A stretch of DNA of 64,000 nt from Phyllobacteriaceae bacterium (GTDB lineage: Bacteria; Pseudomonadota; Alphaproteobacteria; Rhizobiales; Rhizobiaceae). The stretch lies in contig JANSXT010000015.1 of assembly GCA_024742765.1 (NCBI GenBank), forward strand, positions 62,001-126,000, in the 5' to 3' direction. Of this stretch, positions 10,961-19,335 are shown one piece after another. The notes beneath the pieces are model-generated. The model was given only the letters and a program-made list of their open reading frames with translations. It did not search any database and was not told where the DNA came from. A program made the translations under genes and the position numbers. The number at the start of each line of letters is the position of its first letter. Positions within the stretch are counted from its first letter, which is position 1.

Positions 10961-12109
10961 TCAAAGCGTGCTTTGCATCGCGTAGCGCCCGCCATGGTCG
11001 GCAAGGCGGTTGAGCGCCAGAGCCGCCTCGGTGACATGCAGTGCCTCGGCGGCAAGCCGTTCGCGGCTCACCCCGGTCCCGCCCAAGCAATCGGCGATCG
11101 CGGCAATACCGGCGCAAAAGTCGATCTGCGAGGGATAGGCGGGCAGATGCGATCGCTTCGCCGGCCCGTCATAGCGCAGCTTTCGCCCGGCGGGCAGGTG
11201 CAGCGGCAGCGCCCGGCCCAACTGCCGCTCGAGCCGCCGGACGAGCCGATGGCCGAACGCCGCCTTCTCGCCGTCAGCCTCGAGATGGATCGCCGCGCGA
11301 TTGTCCCAAAGGTCGGCGACGGTCAGCGTGCCGGTTTCGCCCATGATGGTCAGCGCCCGGTCACGCGGCGCGCTCAGCCCCGAGGTCAACCGCGCCATCA
11401 CGCCCTTGTCGAACTCCAGAAGCGCGCAGGAGAAGTCGGGCGCCATCTCAGGTGGTGGAATGTCGGCGCCCTTGTCGAAGAAGAAAGTGCCGGACTGGCC
11501 GGTGATGCGCCGCACCGGGCCGAACAGGCCGATCAGCCAGGTCAGCGCATAGCCCGCATGTTCCAGCGTGCAGCCGATGCGGAACTCGTGCGCGCCCGGC
11601 CAGGGCGCGCCGGAGACCGAGCGCCAGTCGCGCCAGTTGAGGCGGAACACCGGCCCATCCTCCATCTCGGCATAGACGAGCTTCGGCGCGCCGACCGCTC
11701 CGCTTTCGAGCGTCTTGCGCGCCAGCGCAAAGGCATCCGACCGTGCATTGGCCGGCGCACCGGCCAGAACGAGCCCGGCCTTGTCGGCCATCCTGGCCAA
11801 TGTCTGCGCATCGTCGAACGCCATTGCCAACGGCTTTTCGCAGTAAAGATGCTTGCCCGCGCCGAGCACGTCCATTCCGATCTCGAAATGGCTTTCGGGA
11901 TTGGTCAGGACGGCGACTGTTTCGACCGTCTCGTCCGCCAGAAGCGCGGCCTGCGACTCAAAGGCCGGCACATTCCAATGGGCGCAAAATTGCGCAAGAC
12001 GCGCATCGTCGCGGTCCCACACACCGGCCAGGTCGATGCCGGGATGGTTGGCGAGCGTCGTCATGTAATAGTCGGCGACGAACCCCGTGCCGATGATCGC
12101 AAAGCGCAT
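10961..12109 (-). CDS. Gfo/Idh/MocA family NAD(P)-dependent oxidoreductase
   Basis: A 382-residue cytoplasmic dehydrogenase-like protein. The N-terminal Rossmann fold starts with IGTGFVADYY (residues 6-15), the second part of the cofactor site includes VLTNPESH, and the family signature GKHLYCEKPLA lies near residues 108-118, including the usual catalytic-region Lys of the EKP motif. The C-terminal half is the alpha/beta substrate domain. Members act on sugars, inositols or similar polyols; the substrate cannot be told here. It stands alone between yacG and rnpB on the minus strand. Confidence 0.85.
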   Translation of the reverse strand: MRFAIIGTGFVADYYMTTLANHPGIDLAGVWDRDDARLAQFCAHWNVPAFESQAALLADETVETVAVLTNPESHFEIGMDVLGAGKHLYCEKPLAMAFDDAQTLARMADKAGLVLAGAPANARSDAFALARKTLESGAVGAPKLVYAEMEDGPVFRLNWRDWRSVSGAPWPGAHEFRIGCTLEHAGYALTWLIGLFGPVRRITGQSGTFFFDKGADIPPPEMAPDFSCALLEFDKGVMARLTSGLSAPRDRALTIMGETGTLTVADLWDNRAAIHLEADGEKAAFGHRLVRRLERQLGRALPLHLPAGRKLRYDGPAKRSHLPAYPSQIDFCAGIAAIADCLGGTGVSRERLAAEALHVTEAALALNRLADHGGRYAMQSTL

Positions 12110-12139
12110 GGTTGCGTCCCCAAAACCAGAGGCGATATC

Positions 12140-12180
12140 GTTTCACCTCATCCTGAGCCTGTCGAAGGACGAGGTGAAAC
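12140..12180. repeat. REP-like palindromic intergenic element
   Basis: GTTTCACCTC at 12140-12149 is matched by the inverted GAGGTGAAAC at 12171-12180, with inner TCCT/AGGA arms around a loop containing GAGCCTGTCGA. The CTGAGCCTGTCGAAGG core resembles repetitive extragenic palindromes scattered through alphaproteobacterial genomes. It lies in the 192-bp gap between the oxidoreductase and yacG; the rest of that gap shows nothing recognisable. Only one copy is in this window. Confidence 0.7.
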
Positions 12181-12301
12181 CGCAAGGCCGCGCCTGCCAT
12201 TCCAGCGCCTCGTCGCAACGACAAGGTCCGACGGCGCCCTATGCGTGCGAAATCGGTCCAACTCTGTCAGCGACGTTAAACGGGCGGAACAAAGAAACCG
12301 T

Positions 12302-12505
12302 TTACGGCTGCGGATCGGCCGAGCCGGACGGCACGTCCTCGTCCTCATCGTCGCGCCCGGGGATCACATAGGCGCCCGACAGCCAGCGGTTGAGATCGAT
12401 GTTCTTGCAGCGCGTCGAGCAGAACGGATAGGTCTCGCGCGCCGAGGGCTGGCCGCATTCGGGGCATTTGCGCTTCGGGCGCAGCGGTTCGACGGTCGCC
12501 GACAT
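12302..12505 (-). CDS. yacG: DNA gyrase inhibitor / zinc-binding protein YacG
   Basis: A 67-residue protein with a four-cysteine zinc ribbon: Cys14, Cys17, Cys29 and Cys33 in the contexts CPECG and PFCSTRC. The [11 protein letters not shown] stretch that follows is the YacG family hallmark. In E. coli YacG binds zinc and inhibits DNA gyrase by contacting GyrB. The acidic tail ([10 protein letters not shown]) is typical. It starts 3 bp after the maf stop, so infA, maf and yacG form a compact unit. Confidence 0.93.
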   Translation of the reverse strand: MSATVEPLRPKRKCPECGQPSARETYPFCSTRCKNIDLNRWLSGAYVIPGRDDEDEDVPSGSADPQP

Positions 12506-12508
12506 CGT

Positions 12509-13156
12509 TCAGACCCCGCCCGACAGCCAGTTGAAATGCACCCGGAAACCCTCGCCGGTCATAAGCGCGACGGTCTCGGCCAGCGGCAGGCCGACCACAT
12601 TGGTGTACGAGCCCACCAGCTTGACGACGAAGGTGCCGGCAAAGCCCTGAATGGCATAACCGCCCGCCTTGCCCTTCCATTCGCCCGAGGCCAGATAGCT
12701 TTCCAGCTCCTCGCGGGTCAGCCGCTTGAAGCGCACGCGTGTCTCGACGACGCGCTGGCGCATCTGGCCCTTGGGCGTGATCAGCGCCAGCCCGGTATGG
12801 ACGCGGTGCGCCCGGCCCGACAGCATGCGCAGGCATTGCGAGGCTTCGTCCAGCAGTTCGGCCTTGGGCATGATCTGGCTGCCGACGGCGACCACCGTGT
12901 CCGCGGCGATCACATAGGGTGCCGCGCCGCGTTCGTCTTCGGGCAGTGCCTTGCGCTCTTCATCGATCAGTGCGCGCGCCTTTTGCGCCTTCTCTCCGGA
13001 AAGCCGGCGCGCCAGCGAACGCGGATGCTCGGACTTGAACGGCGTCTCGTCGATGTTGGCGGGCAACAGCCGGTCCGGCTCGATGCCGGCCTGGGCCAGA
13101 AGTTCCACGCGCCGCGGCGAGCCCGAGGCCAGAACCAGTGTCTGCGGCGCATCCAT
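12509..13156 (-). CDS. maf: Maf-like nucleoside triphosphate pyrophosphatase
   Basis: A 215-residue cytoplasmic house-cleaning enzyme that hydrolyses non-canonical or methylated nucleoside triphosphates to monophosphates. The N-terminal [11 protein letters not shown] motif (residues 10-20), NIDETPF, the ARRLSGEKA segment and the catalytic AADTVVAVG region are all present. It sits 11 bp downstream of infA and 3 bp upstream of yacG. Whether it prefers dTTP/UTP (YhdE type) or m7GTP (YceF type) cannot be settled from reading alone. Confidence 0.93.
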   Translation of the reverse strand: MDAPQTLVLASGSPRRVELLAQAGIEPDRLLPANIDETPFKSEHPRSLARRLSGEKAQKARALIDEERKALPEDERGAAPYVIAADTVVAVGSQIMPKAELLDEASQCLRMLSGRAHRVHTGLALITPKGQMRQRVVETRVRFKRLTREELESYLASGEWKGKAGGYAIQGFAGTFVVKLVGSYTNVVGLPLAETVALMTGEGFRVHFNWLSGGV

Positions 13157-13167
13157 GGGAACGGACG

Positions 13168-13386
13168 TTACTTGAAGCGGTAGGTGATGCGGCCCTTGGT
13201 CAAATCATAGGGCGTCATTTCGACCAGCACCTTGTCACCGGTCAGAACGCGGATGCGGTTCTTGCGCATCTTGCCGGCGGTGTGGGCGATGATTTCGTGT
13301 TCGTTTTCCAACTGTACGCGGAAGGTGGCGTTGGGCAAAAGCTCCGTAACGACACCTGGAAACTCCAAAAGTTCTTCTTTCGCCAT
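13168..13386 (-). CDS. infA: Translation initiation factor IF-1
   Basis: A 72-residue S1-like OB-fold protein that occupies the ribosomal A site during initiation. The family-typical sequence is evident from the first residues ([11 protein letters not shown]) through [27 protein letters not shown] and the C-terminal [11 protein letters not shown]. Size is normal. The 140 bp upstream separates it from a small membrane-protein gene and contains a GC-rich inverted repeat (GACCC...GGGTC near 13442-13472). Confidence 0.97.
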   Translation of the reverse strand: MAKEELLEFPGVVTELLPNATFRVQLENEHEIIAHTAGKMRKNRIRVLTGDKVLVEMTPYDLTKGRITYRFK

Positions 13387-13526
13387 GCGATCCTGTTCGA
13401 TCCCTGTTGATGAGGCTGAAGGGGCATGCCCGGCGGCAGCCGGACCCCCGCCGCCCGGATGGGCGGGTCTTTAGCGCAAAGATGGTGATTTGAACAGCGG
13501 CTTTGAAGGGGCCGGCGCCCGGCGTC

Positions 13527-13931
13527 TCAGTCGGCTGCGTGAAGTTTGCCGTCCGCTTCATTGCGGCGGATGAGCGCGAACCGGGCATGGGCCGCGCACA
13601 AGGCCACTTCGGCGGCGATCGCGACCAGGATGCCCGGGCCGGCATGGCCGCGCCACAATTCGAGCATGCCGAGCAGCGCCATGCCGCCCATGCTGGCCAG
13701 GACGGCCAAAGAAACCGTGCGGCGCACTTCGGCGCTCTGCGTGTTGCGGGCGGCAAAACACAGCACGGCCAGACCCAGAAACAGGAACGCCGCCCGGTTG
13801 GCCAGGAAATCACTGACAGTGTTGCCGGCAAGCCCGAAGAGCCAGTAGATGAGTTGCGGCACGAAGATCAGCACAAGGCACAGCGCCAGGAAGATCATCG
13901 CGGTCAGCGAGTTGGTCAGGCGGTAGGACAT
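13527..13931 (-). CDS. Small four-helix membrane protein of unknown function
   Basis: A 134-residue protein with four strongly hydrophobic segments (about residues 9-30, 35-57, 70-88 and 95-112) and a polar C terminus. I do not recognise a family. The reading frame continues upstream to 14054, but the upstream residues are charged and compositionally odd, and the first ATG giving a membrane-protein-like N terminus (MSYRLTNSL) is at 13931. It precedes infA on the same strand and belongs to the accessory stretch separating infA from UPF0262. Confidence 0.65.
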   Translation of the reverse strand: MSYRLTNSLTAMIFLALCLVLIFVPQLIYWLFGLAGNTVSDFLANRAAFLFLGLAVLCFAARNTQSAEVRRTVSLAVLASMGGMALLGMLELWRGHAGPGILVAIAAEVALCAAHARFALIRRNEADGKLHAAD

Positions 13932-14145
13932 TGGCAGGGCCTCAGGCTGGCGCAAGAGGCGCGGCGACGGCGCGCCGCGCCCCGTGGGCGGTTCACATGT
14001 CCTGTCGGCAAAAATACGGTCCTTGGCAAGCCGCCGCGCAGCGCCATTCCTCAATCACCAGCAAACCGGCCCCATGCGCCAGAACCATCTGCCGGAGCAA
14101 GCCGGGCATTGCGCGCCCGCCGTTGCGCCAACTACACTTGCCCGC

Positions 14146-14739
14146 ATGCTGATCAAGCGCGATGTGCTCGACCGTATCGTCGCCGGAGAGGTCGATCGTG
14201 CCTTCCGGCGCTGGAAGCGTCCGACGGTCAAGGCTGGCGGCCGCTTGCGGACGGCGGTCGGCGAACTGGCGATCGACGATGTGTCGGTGATCGATATCGG
14301 CGCGCTGACCGAGGTCGACGCAAGCCGCGCCGGGTACCGGTCCGTCGACGCCCTCAAGGCCGATCTTCCCGCCGCCGCGGACCGGCCGCTTTACCGCATC
14401 GCGCTGCGCTATAAGGGTCCTGATGCGCGGGTGGCGCCGCGCGACAATGACGATCTGCCGGACGATGCCTGCGCGGCGCTGCTTGACAGGCTTGATCGCA
14501 TGGATGCGCGCGCCAAAATTCCGCAATCGTCCCTGTCGGTGCTCGCACTGATCAAGCGGTGGCCGGAACGGTCGGCGGCCGAACTGGCCGCCGAGATCGG
14601 CATCGACAAGCCATCCTTCAAACGCCATGTCCGCCGCCTCAAGGAGCTTGGGCTGACCGAAAGTCTCACCGTCGGATACCGGCTCTCCGCGCGGGGCGAA
14701 CGGTTGTTGGCCTTTGCCGGCTCGAAGGATGGCGGCTGA
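14146..14739 (+). CDS. ASCH-like domain protein with C-terminal winged helix
   Basis: A 197-residue protein. The first half (residues 1-105) resembles an ASCH/PUA-like RNA-binding fold: VLDRIVAGEVDRAFRRW, then KAGGRLRTAVGE, a beta-rich middle and LYRIALRY. The second half (about 130-190) looks like a winged helix: ELAAEIGIDKPSFKRHVRRL followed by a wing and LSARGERLL. That suggests a sensor or regulator binding nucleic acid, but this is inference from pattern. The ATG at 14146 was chosen because the 54 upstream codons look non-coding. It is transcribed alone, divergently from the 13527-13931 gene. Confidence 0.7.
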   Translation: MLIKRDVLDRIVAGEVDRAFRRWKRPTVKAGGRLRTAVGELAIDDVSVIDIGALTEVDASRAGYRSVDALKADLPAAADRPLYRIALRYKGPDARVAPRDNDDLPDDACAALLDRLDRMDARAKIPQSSLSVLALIKRWPERSAAELAAEIGIDKPSFKRHVRRLKELGLTESLTVGYRLSARGERLLAFAGSKDGG

Positions 14740-14848
14740 ACCGGAACCCGGCCCTCTCCTCGATAGCCACACGCAACCGGCCCGACGCTGCGTCAACTTC
14801 GGTTTCCCGATCAAAGGGCGGAGAACCCGATGACCGGATGAGTAGCGC

Positions 14849-16159
14849 TCATCGCCGGCCCGGGCGGTCTTCGCCGATTTCCGCCTTGTAGGGATGGGTT
14901 TCGCCTTCCGCCTCTTCGCCCGGCCGCCCGATGACGAAATTGGCGGCGAACCCGTGAACCAGGATCGACAGCGCGATGGTCAGCGCGGCGATGCGCCAGA
15001 CCGCGCCGATATCGTCGAAAGCGCCATGCGACTGCGCATAGGCGATGTAGAAGATCGAGCCCATGCCGCGAATGCCAAAGAACGCGACCTTGCGCCTTTC
15101 CAGTTCCGGGCAGTCATAGGCCCAAAGGCCGATCCAGCCGGCGAACGGGCGGATGAGAAAGATCAGCGCCAGCGCAAAGGCAATCTCGCGGAGCTGCACG
15201 CCGGCCAGCGCGCCTGCACCCAGAAACGCGCCGAACCAGACCAGAAGCAGCGCCAGCAGGATGCTTTCGAGCTGTTCGGCGCCGTGATGGACATATTTTT
15301 CATATTCGCCGCGCCCGGCCCGGCGAGACCGTTCGCGCCCGGCCCGCGCCGCCATGAAGACGGCGAGAAAGCCGTAACCGTCGACCGCCTCGGCAACGCC
15401 ATAGGACAAAAGCGTCGACGACAGCACCATCACCGTCGAGTTCCAGGCGCCCTGCTCCGCATCGCCGATGCGCGAATAGGCAAGCCAGGAGATCCCCCAG
15501 CCAACCGCGTAGCCGACGGCGATCCCCATGGCCACGCGATAGGCCAGATCGAACGCCGCCCATTGCCAAAGCCAGCCCGCGCCATCTGCAAAGCCATAGG
15601 CCGCCATGCCGATCGCCAGATAGACGAACGGAAACGCCAGCCCGTCATTAAGGCCGGCCTCGGCGGTCAGCGACAATTGCATGGGCGTTTCGTCCTTGCC
15701 CGGCGGACCGACCTGCACCGAACGCGCCAGCACCGGGTCGGTCGGGGCGAGTGCCGCCGCCAGCAGCATCGCGCCCGCCGCCGAAAGACCGAGCCACGCC
15801 CAGCCGAGCACGAACACGGCGCCGATCGTCATTGGCATGGCGACGGCCAGCAGCAGAAATGCCGGTCGCCAGCGCCTGAGCGACATGGGCGTATCGATGG
15901 CAAGGCCGGCGCCGGCCAGCGAAATGATGACGATGAGTTCGGAAATGTGCTCGACGACGCTGGTTTGAAAGCCGCCGCCCAGCGGATTGACCACCGGCAG
16001 GCCGACGAGCGCCATGGCGAAGCCGCCCAGCACGTAGATCGCCGGCACGTTGACGAACCGGTAGGCCGACAGCGCCGGCTGCAGCGTCAGCCCCAGAAGG
16101 GCGAGCCCGAACACGGTGTAGAAAATGTCGCGCAGATCAAGCGTCGCCGGCAGGTCCAT
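14849..16159 (-). CDS. Cation:proton antiporter (CPA1, NhaP-like)
   Basis: A 436-residue inner-membrane protein with about 12 hydrophobic segments, likely exchanging Na+ or K+ for H+. Diagnostic pieces are the ALAPTDPVLARSVQ segment and the LTAEAGLNDGLAFPF helix, where an acidic-Asn-Asp pattern (E-x-GLND) matches the ion-binding motif of CPA1 exchangers. It lacks a long C-terminal cytoplasmic regulatory domain. It is an isolated minus-strand gene convergent with the ASCH-like gene; ion specificity cannot be read from sequence. Confidence 0.87.
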   Translation of the reverse strand: MDLPATLDLRDIFYTVFGLALLGLTLQPALSAYRFVNVPAIYVLGGFAMALVGLPVVNPLGGGFQTSVVEHISELIVIISLAGAGLAIDTPMSLRRWRPAFLLLAVAMPMTIGAVFVLGWAWLGLSAAGAMLLAAALAPTDPVLARSVQVGPPGKDETPMQLSLTAEAGLNDGLAFPFVYLAIGMAAYGFADGAGWLWQWAAFDLAYRVAMGIAVGYAVGWGISWLAYSRIGDAEQGAWNSTVMVLSSTLLSYGVAEAVDGYGFLAVFMAARAGRERSRRAGRGEYEKYVHHGAEQLESILLALLLVWFGAFLGAGALAGVQLREIAFALALIFLIRPFAGWIGLWAYDCPELERRKVAFFGIRGMGSIFYIAYAQSHGAFDDIGAVWRIAALTIALSILVHGFAANFVIGRPGEEAEGETHPYKAEIGEDRPGRR

Positions 16160-16371
16160 GGGCCTACGGTCTCATCTTTGCCGCCGGGGGTCAAAAGAAC
16201 ATGGGCGTGCGCGAGGCAACGCGTAACGGGCGCGAACCCATGCCTAGGCAACGCGTTGGCGAATTTCTTTGCGCCAGGACATGCACAGGCCTAGAAGGTG
16301 CCTCATCGGCCCTTTTGGGCTCCACACCCATCGTCTTTGGCCACCATCGCATCTGCTCAAGGGAGCACGGC

Positions 16372-17562
16372 ATGCTCAGGATCGCGCTCGTGCTCGGGCT
16401 TTTGGCCGCCGTCGGCCCGTTCGCCATCGACATGTATCTGCCGGCCCTGCCGGCTATCGCCGAAGATCTGGGCTCATCGGTGGCCGCAACGCAGACAACG
16501 CTCACGGCGTTCTTCATCGCGTTTGGCGTCTCGCAGCTCGTCTACGGACCGTGGGCCGATCAGGCGGGCCGCAAGCGGCCGCTCTATGTCGGTCTTTTGA
16601 TCTTCATCGCCGGATCGGTCGGCTGCATGGTTTCGCCGACCGTGGAATGGCTGACCGTATCGCGCTTTTTGCAGGGGATGGGTGGCGCGGTCGTCATGGT
16701 GGTGCCGCGCGCCATTATCCGCGACCTGCATACGGGCGAACAGGCGACACGCCTGATGGCGGCGATCATGCTGGTCATCTCCGTGTCGCCCATGCTGGCG
16801 CCACTGGCCGGCAGCCTTTTGATCCTCGTCTCCGGCTGGCGGATGATCTTCCTTGTTCTGTGCGCGGCGGCGGTGATCAGCCTCTTGATGACACGCTTTG
16901 TGCTCGACGAGACGCTGAGGCCCGATCAGCGCGTGCCCGTCAACGTCAGATCGCTTTTCGCCGGCGCGCGCACGCTGCTGACCGACACAACCTTCATGGG
17001 ACTGACCTTCATCGGCGGCTTCGGCATGGCGAGCTTCTTCGTCTTCATCGCCAGCGCCGCCTTCGTCTATACCGGCCAGTTCGGCCTGACGGAGATCGGC
17101 TTCAGCCTGGCCTTTGCCGTCAATGCCATCGGCTTTTTCGCCGCCTCGCAACTGGCCGCGCCGCTCGGCGCGCGCATCGGCATGGCGCGCATGGTGGCGC
17201 TGGCGACCGCCGGCTTCGCCGCGGTCACCGTGGCGCTGTTCCTGATCGTTCTGGCCGGCCACGTCTCGCTGGCGCTTCTGGTCGGCATGCTGTTTTGCGC
17301 CAACGCCTTCATGGGTCTGGTGATCCCGTCCACCATGGTGATGGCGCTTGACGATCATGGCGAGATCGCCGGCCTTGCCTCCTCGCTTGGCGGCACGCTG
17401 CAAATGGTGGCCGGCGGCGTGATGATCATGCTCGCCGCCCCGTTTTTCGACGGCACGGCGCTGCCGATGGTTGCGGCGATCGCACTGTGCGGCGTGATTG
17501 CGTTCGTTATCTCGCGGCTGGTTCTGGCGCGGATCGGAGGACAAGCTTCGGCGATGATGTGA
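16372..17562 (+). CDS. Bcr/CflA-type MFS drug exporter
   Basis: A 396-residue major facilitator with 12 predicted helices. The first helix and loop match the Bcr/CflA subfamily (VGPFAIDMYLPALPAIAEDL, residues 15-34), followed by GVSQLVYGPWADQAGRKRPL, the MFS motif A loop. This group exports drugs such as bicyclomycin, chloramphenicol or sulfonamides; no substrate can be assigned. The ATG at 16372 has a good AAGGGAG ribosome-binding site 9 nt upstream; the open frame before it is not family-like. Confidence 0.9.
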   Translation: MLRIALVLGLLAAVGPFAIDMYLPALPAIAEDLGSSVAATQTTLTAFFIAFGVSQLVYGPWADQAGRKRPLYVGLLIFIAGSVGCMVSPTVEWLTVSRFLQGMGGAVVMVVPRAIIRDLHTGEQATRLMAAIMLVISVSPMLAPLAGSLLILVSGWRMIFLVLCAAAVISLLMTRFVLDETLRPDQRVPVNVRSLFAGARTLLTDTTFMGLTFIGGFGMASFFVFIASAAFVYTGQFGLTEIGFSLAFAVNAIGFFAASQLAAPLGARIGMARMVALATAGFAAVTVALFLIVLAGHVSLALLVGMLFCANAFMGLVIPSTMVMALDDHGEIAGLASSLGGTLQMVAGGVMIMLAAPFFDGTALPMVAAIALCGVIAFVISRLVLARIGGQASAMM

Positions 17563-17650
17563 ACGGGCAGCCAAGTCTGCCAGGCCATGCGACCACTATG
17601 CGGGGCTACGCCGCGGTCAGACCATTTCCGCCGAATGTCGGCTTATTGCC

Positions 17651-17974
17651 TCACTCTTGTCGAAGGCCGAAGCGAACACCCTGTGGATCAGCGCAGGTCG
17701 AAAACCGACCAAAACCCGGCTCTTCCGGTGTAGGATCGTCCGCAGTCCCGCCAAGCCTGCGAACCTTGGAAACCGCTGCGTCTATGTCGGGCAAGTCGAA
17801 ATAGACGATGATGGCGGGGCGGTTGTCTTTGCCGTGCAGGCCCGTCTTGATCTCGCCGGAGTCGAACCACCCTCCATTCTCCATTGGTGTGAACGGCCAT
17901 TCGAACAGCTCTGCGAAGAAAGCACGCGCCTTGTCATCGTCAGGCGCGCCGATTTCGAGATAGGAAGGTTTCAT
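17651..17974 (-). CDS. VOC (glyoxalase/bleomycin-resistance fold) family protein
   Basis: A 107-residue single-module VOC protein, with YLEIGAPDDDKARAFFAELFEW at the N terminus (beta-alpha start), VYFDLPDIDAAVSKVRRLGG in the centre and GRFSTCADPQGVRFGL at the end. VOC proteins are metal-dependent lyases, dioxygenases or drug-binding proteins. This short form resembles small uncharacterised members. The neighbouring AraC regulator lies 39 bp upstream on the same strand and may control it. Base composition of this pair looks lower in GC than the surroundings. Confidence 0.82.
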   Translation of the reverse strand: MKPSYLEIGAPDDDKARAFFAELFEWPFTPMENGGWFDSGEIKTGLHGKDNRPAIIVYFDLPDIDAAVSKVRRLGGTADDPTPEEPGFGRFSTCADPQGVRFGLRQE

Positions 17975-18013
17975 CGGGGTGCTCCTCTTGTCCTTCCGGG
18001 CAACGGTAGCTCT

Positions 18014-18766
18014 TCACCGAGGATCGATCTTGGACAAATCGGAAGGAAACGATCGCCGGATTGCCGTCGCGCGACGCAGGTTCGACGGACTGATACCGGC
18101 CAGTTCGATCAAGTCACGGTTCATGTGGCTCTGGTCGGCATAACCCGAATCGACGGCTATGCTTGCCAGGGTGTCATTGCTGTTTGAGATCGCGCGGCTG
18201 GACTTTTCAAGCCTGATCAGCCTGCGCAATTGGGCGGGGCTCAGACCCGTTTCGGATCGGACCGCCGCGCGAACACGTCTGTCACTCAGGCCAATGCCAT
18301 CTGCAACGTCATCCAGCCGCCGCGTCGGATCGGCTCGCAAATCCTGCCAAACCTTCTGTGCGATCTGGGCATCGGCGGTGCCGCGCCCGGCGCTCCAGTT
18401 CATGTATGCCAGTCTCGCAACGTCGAGAGCATGCGGATCTGAGCACTGGATCGCCGCAAGAAACGGCGTGGCAGCAAGGTCTGCGGCATCATGGACGGCG
18501 TGGCTCAGTTCCCCACCCGAGACGCCCAGCACAGCGGTCGCGACCCACGGAGCAAGAACGAACTCGATGCAACTGGCATTGTCGGAATAGCTCACATCAA
18601 TCGGCTTAACGCGGCTCCCGACCACGAAAGCCGTTCGTTTGCGACCTGCGATGCGAAAAAAGCCCCGATCGGCAACAATGATTTTGATGTGCGCAGTCGC
18701 CATCTCGCCTGCATTCGCCACAAGTGGCTCTGCCGTCCGATAATCTGTGGCGATGAACTGGCTCAT
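18014..18766 (-). CDS. AraC-family transcriptional regulator
   Basis: A 250-residue regulator with a C-terminal double helix-turn-helix of AraC/XylS type (about residues 155-245): LDDVADGIGLSDRRVRAAV, then GLSPAQLRRLIRLEKSS and LASIAVDSGYADQSHMNRDL, ending ISPSNLRR. The N-terminal half is a probable ligand or sensing domain of unknown specificity. The frame extends to a GTG at 18847 that overlaps the UPF0262 stop as GTGA. The ATG at 18766 was preferred because the intervening residues are not domain-like, but this is unsure. Codon use looks less GC-rich than adjacent core genes. Confidence 0.83.
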   Translation of the reverse strand: MSQFIATDYRTAEPLVANAGEMATAHIKIIVADRGFFRIAGRKRTAFVVGSRVKPIDVSYSDNASCIEFVLAPWVATAVLGVSGGELSHAVHDAADLAATPFLAAIQCSDPHALDVARLAYMNWSAGRGTADAQIAQKVWQDLRADPTRRLDDVADGIGLSDRRVRAAVRSETGLSPAQLRRLIRLEKSSRAISNSNDTLASIAVDSGYADQSHMNRDLIELAGISPSNLRRATAIRRSFPSDLSKIDPR

Positions 18767-18843
18767 GCGTGAACCATAGCCGACATTCGCTATATGCGAA
18801 GCATCGGGCCATTTGGGTTCCAAGCCGTCACGGCTCTCCCCCG

Positions 18844-19335
18844 TCACCCCTTCCAGTGCAGCACGCAGACCAGCGTGAACAGACGCCGGGCGGTGTCGAA
18901 ATCGATGGCGATCTTGCCGTCGAGCCGGTCCATCAGCGTTTCAGACCCGTCATTGTGAACGCCGCGCCTTGCCATGTCGATCGTCTCGATCTGGCTGGTC
19001 GTCGCGCTCTTGATTGCCTCGTAATAACTCTCGCAGATCATGTAATAGTCCTTGACGATCTTGCGGAACGGGCCGAGCGACAGGATGTGCGTGGCGACCT
19101 CCTCGCCGCCTTCGCGCTTGACGGCAAAGACCAGTTTCCCGTCGATCACCGACAGATGCAGCGTGTAGGGGCCGGACCCTTCATCGCCCACCGGCTTGAA
19201 CCGGTTTTCCTCGATCAGGTCGAAGATGGCGACGGCGCGCTCATGCTCCACATCGGGCGTCGACCGGCCGATGGAATCATCGAGCGTCAGATCGCTGAGC
19301 CGGTCCTCCGGCGCGAAATCGGTCTCATCCGCCAT
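18844..19335 (-). CDS. UPF0262 family protein
   Basis: A 163-residue cytoplasmic protein of unknown biochemical role, found next to hisD in many Rhizobiales. Recognisable segments are [52 protein letters not shown] and the C-terminal [16 protein letters not shown]. The start overlaps the 3' end of hisD by 11 bases. Family assignment is confident; function is not known. Confidence 0.9.
   Translation of the reverse strand: MADETDFAPEDRLSDLTLDDSIGRSTPDVEHERAVAIFDLIEENRFKPVGDEGSGPYTLHLSVIDGKLVFAVKREGGEEVATHILSLGPFRKIVKDYYMICESYYEAIKSATTSQIETIDMARRGVHNDGSETLMDRLDGKIAIDFDTARRLFTLVCVLHWKG

Noticed and set aside
10622-13183. 853-codon open frame on the plus strand
   Set aside because: It runs antisense over rnpB, the oxidoreductase, yacG and maf; Arg/His/Gln-rich composition is typical of a mirror frame in GC-rich DNA.
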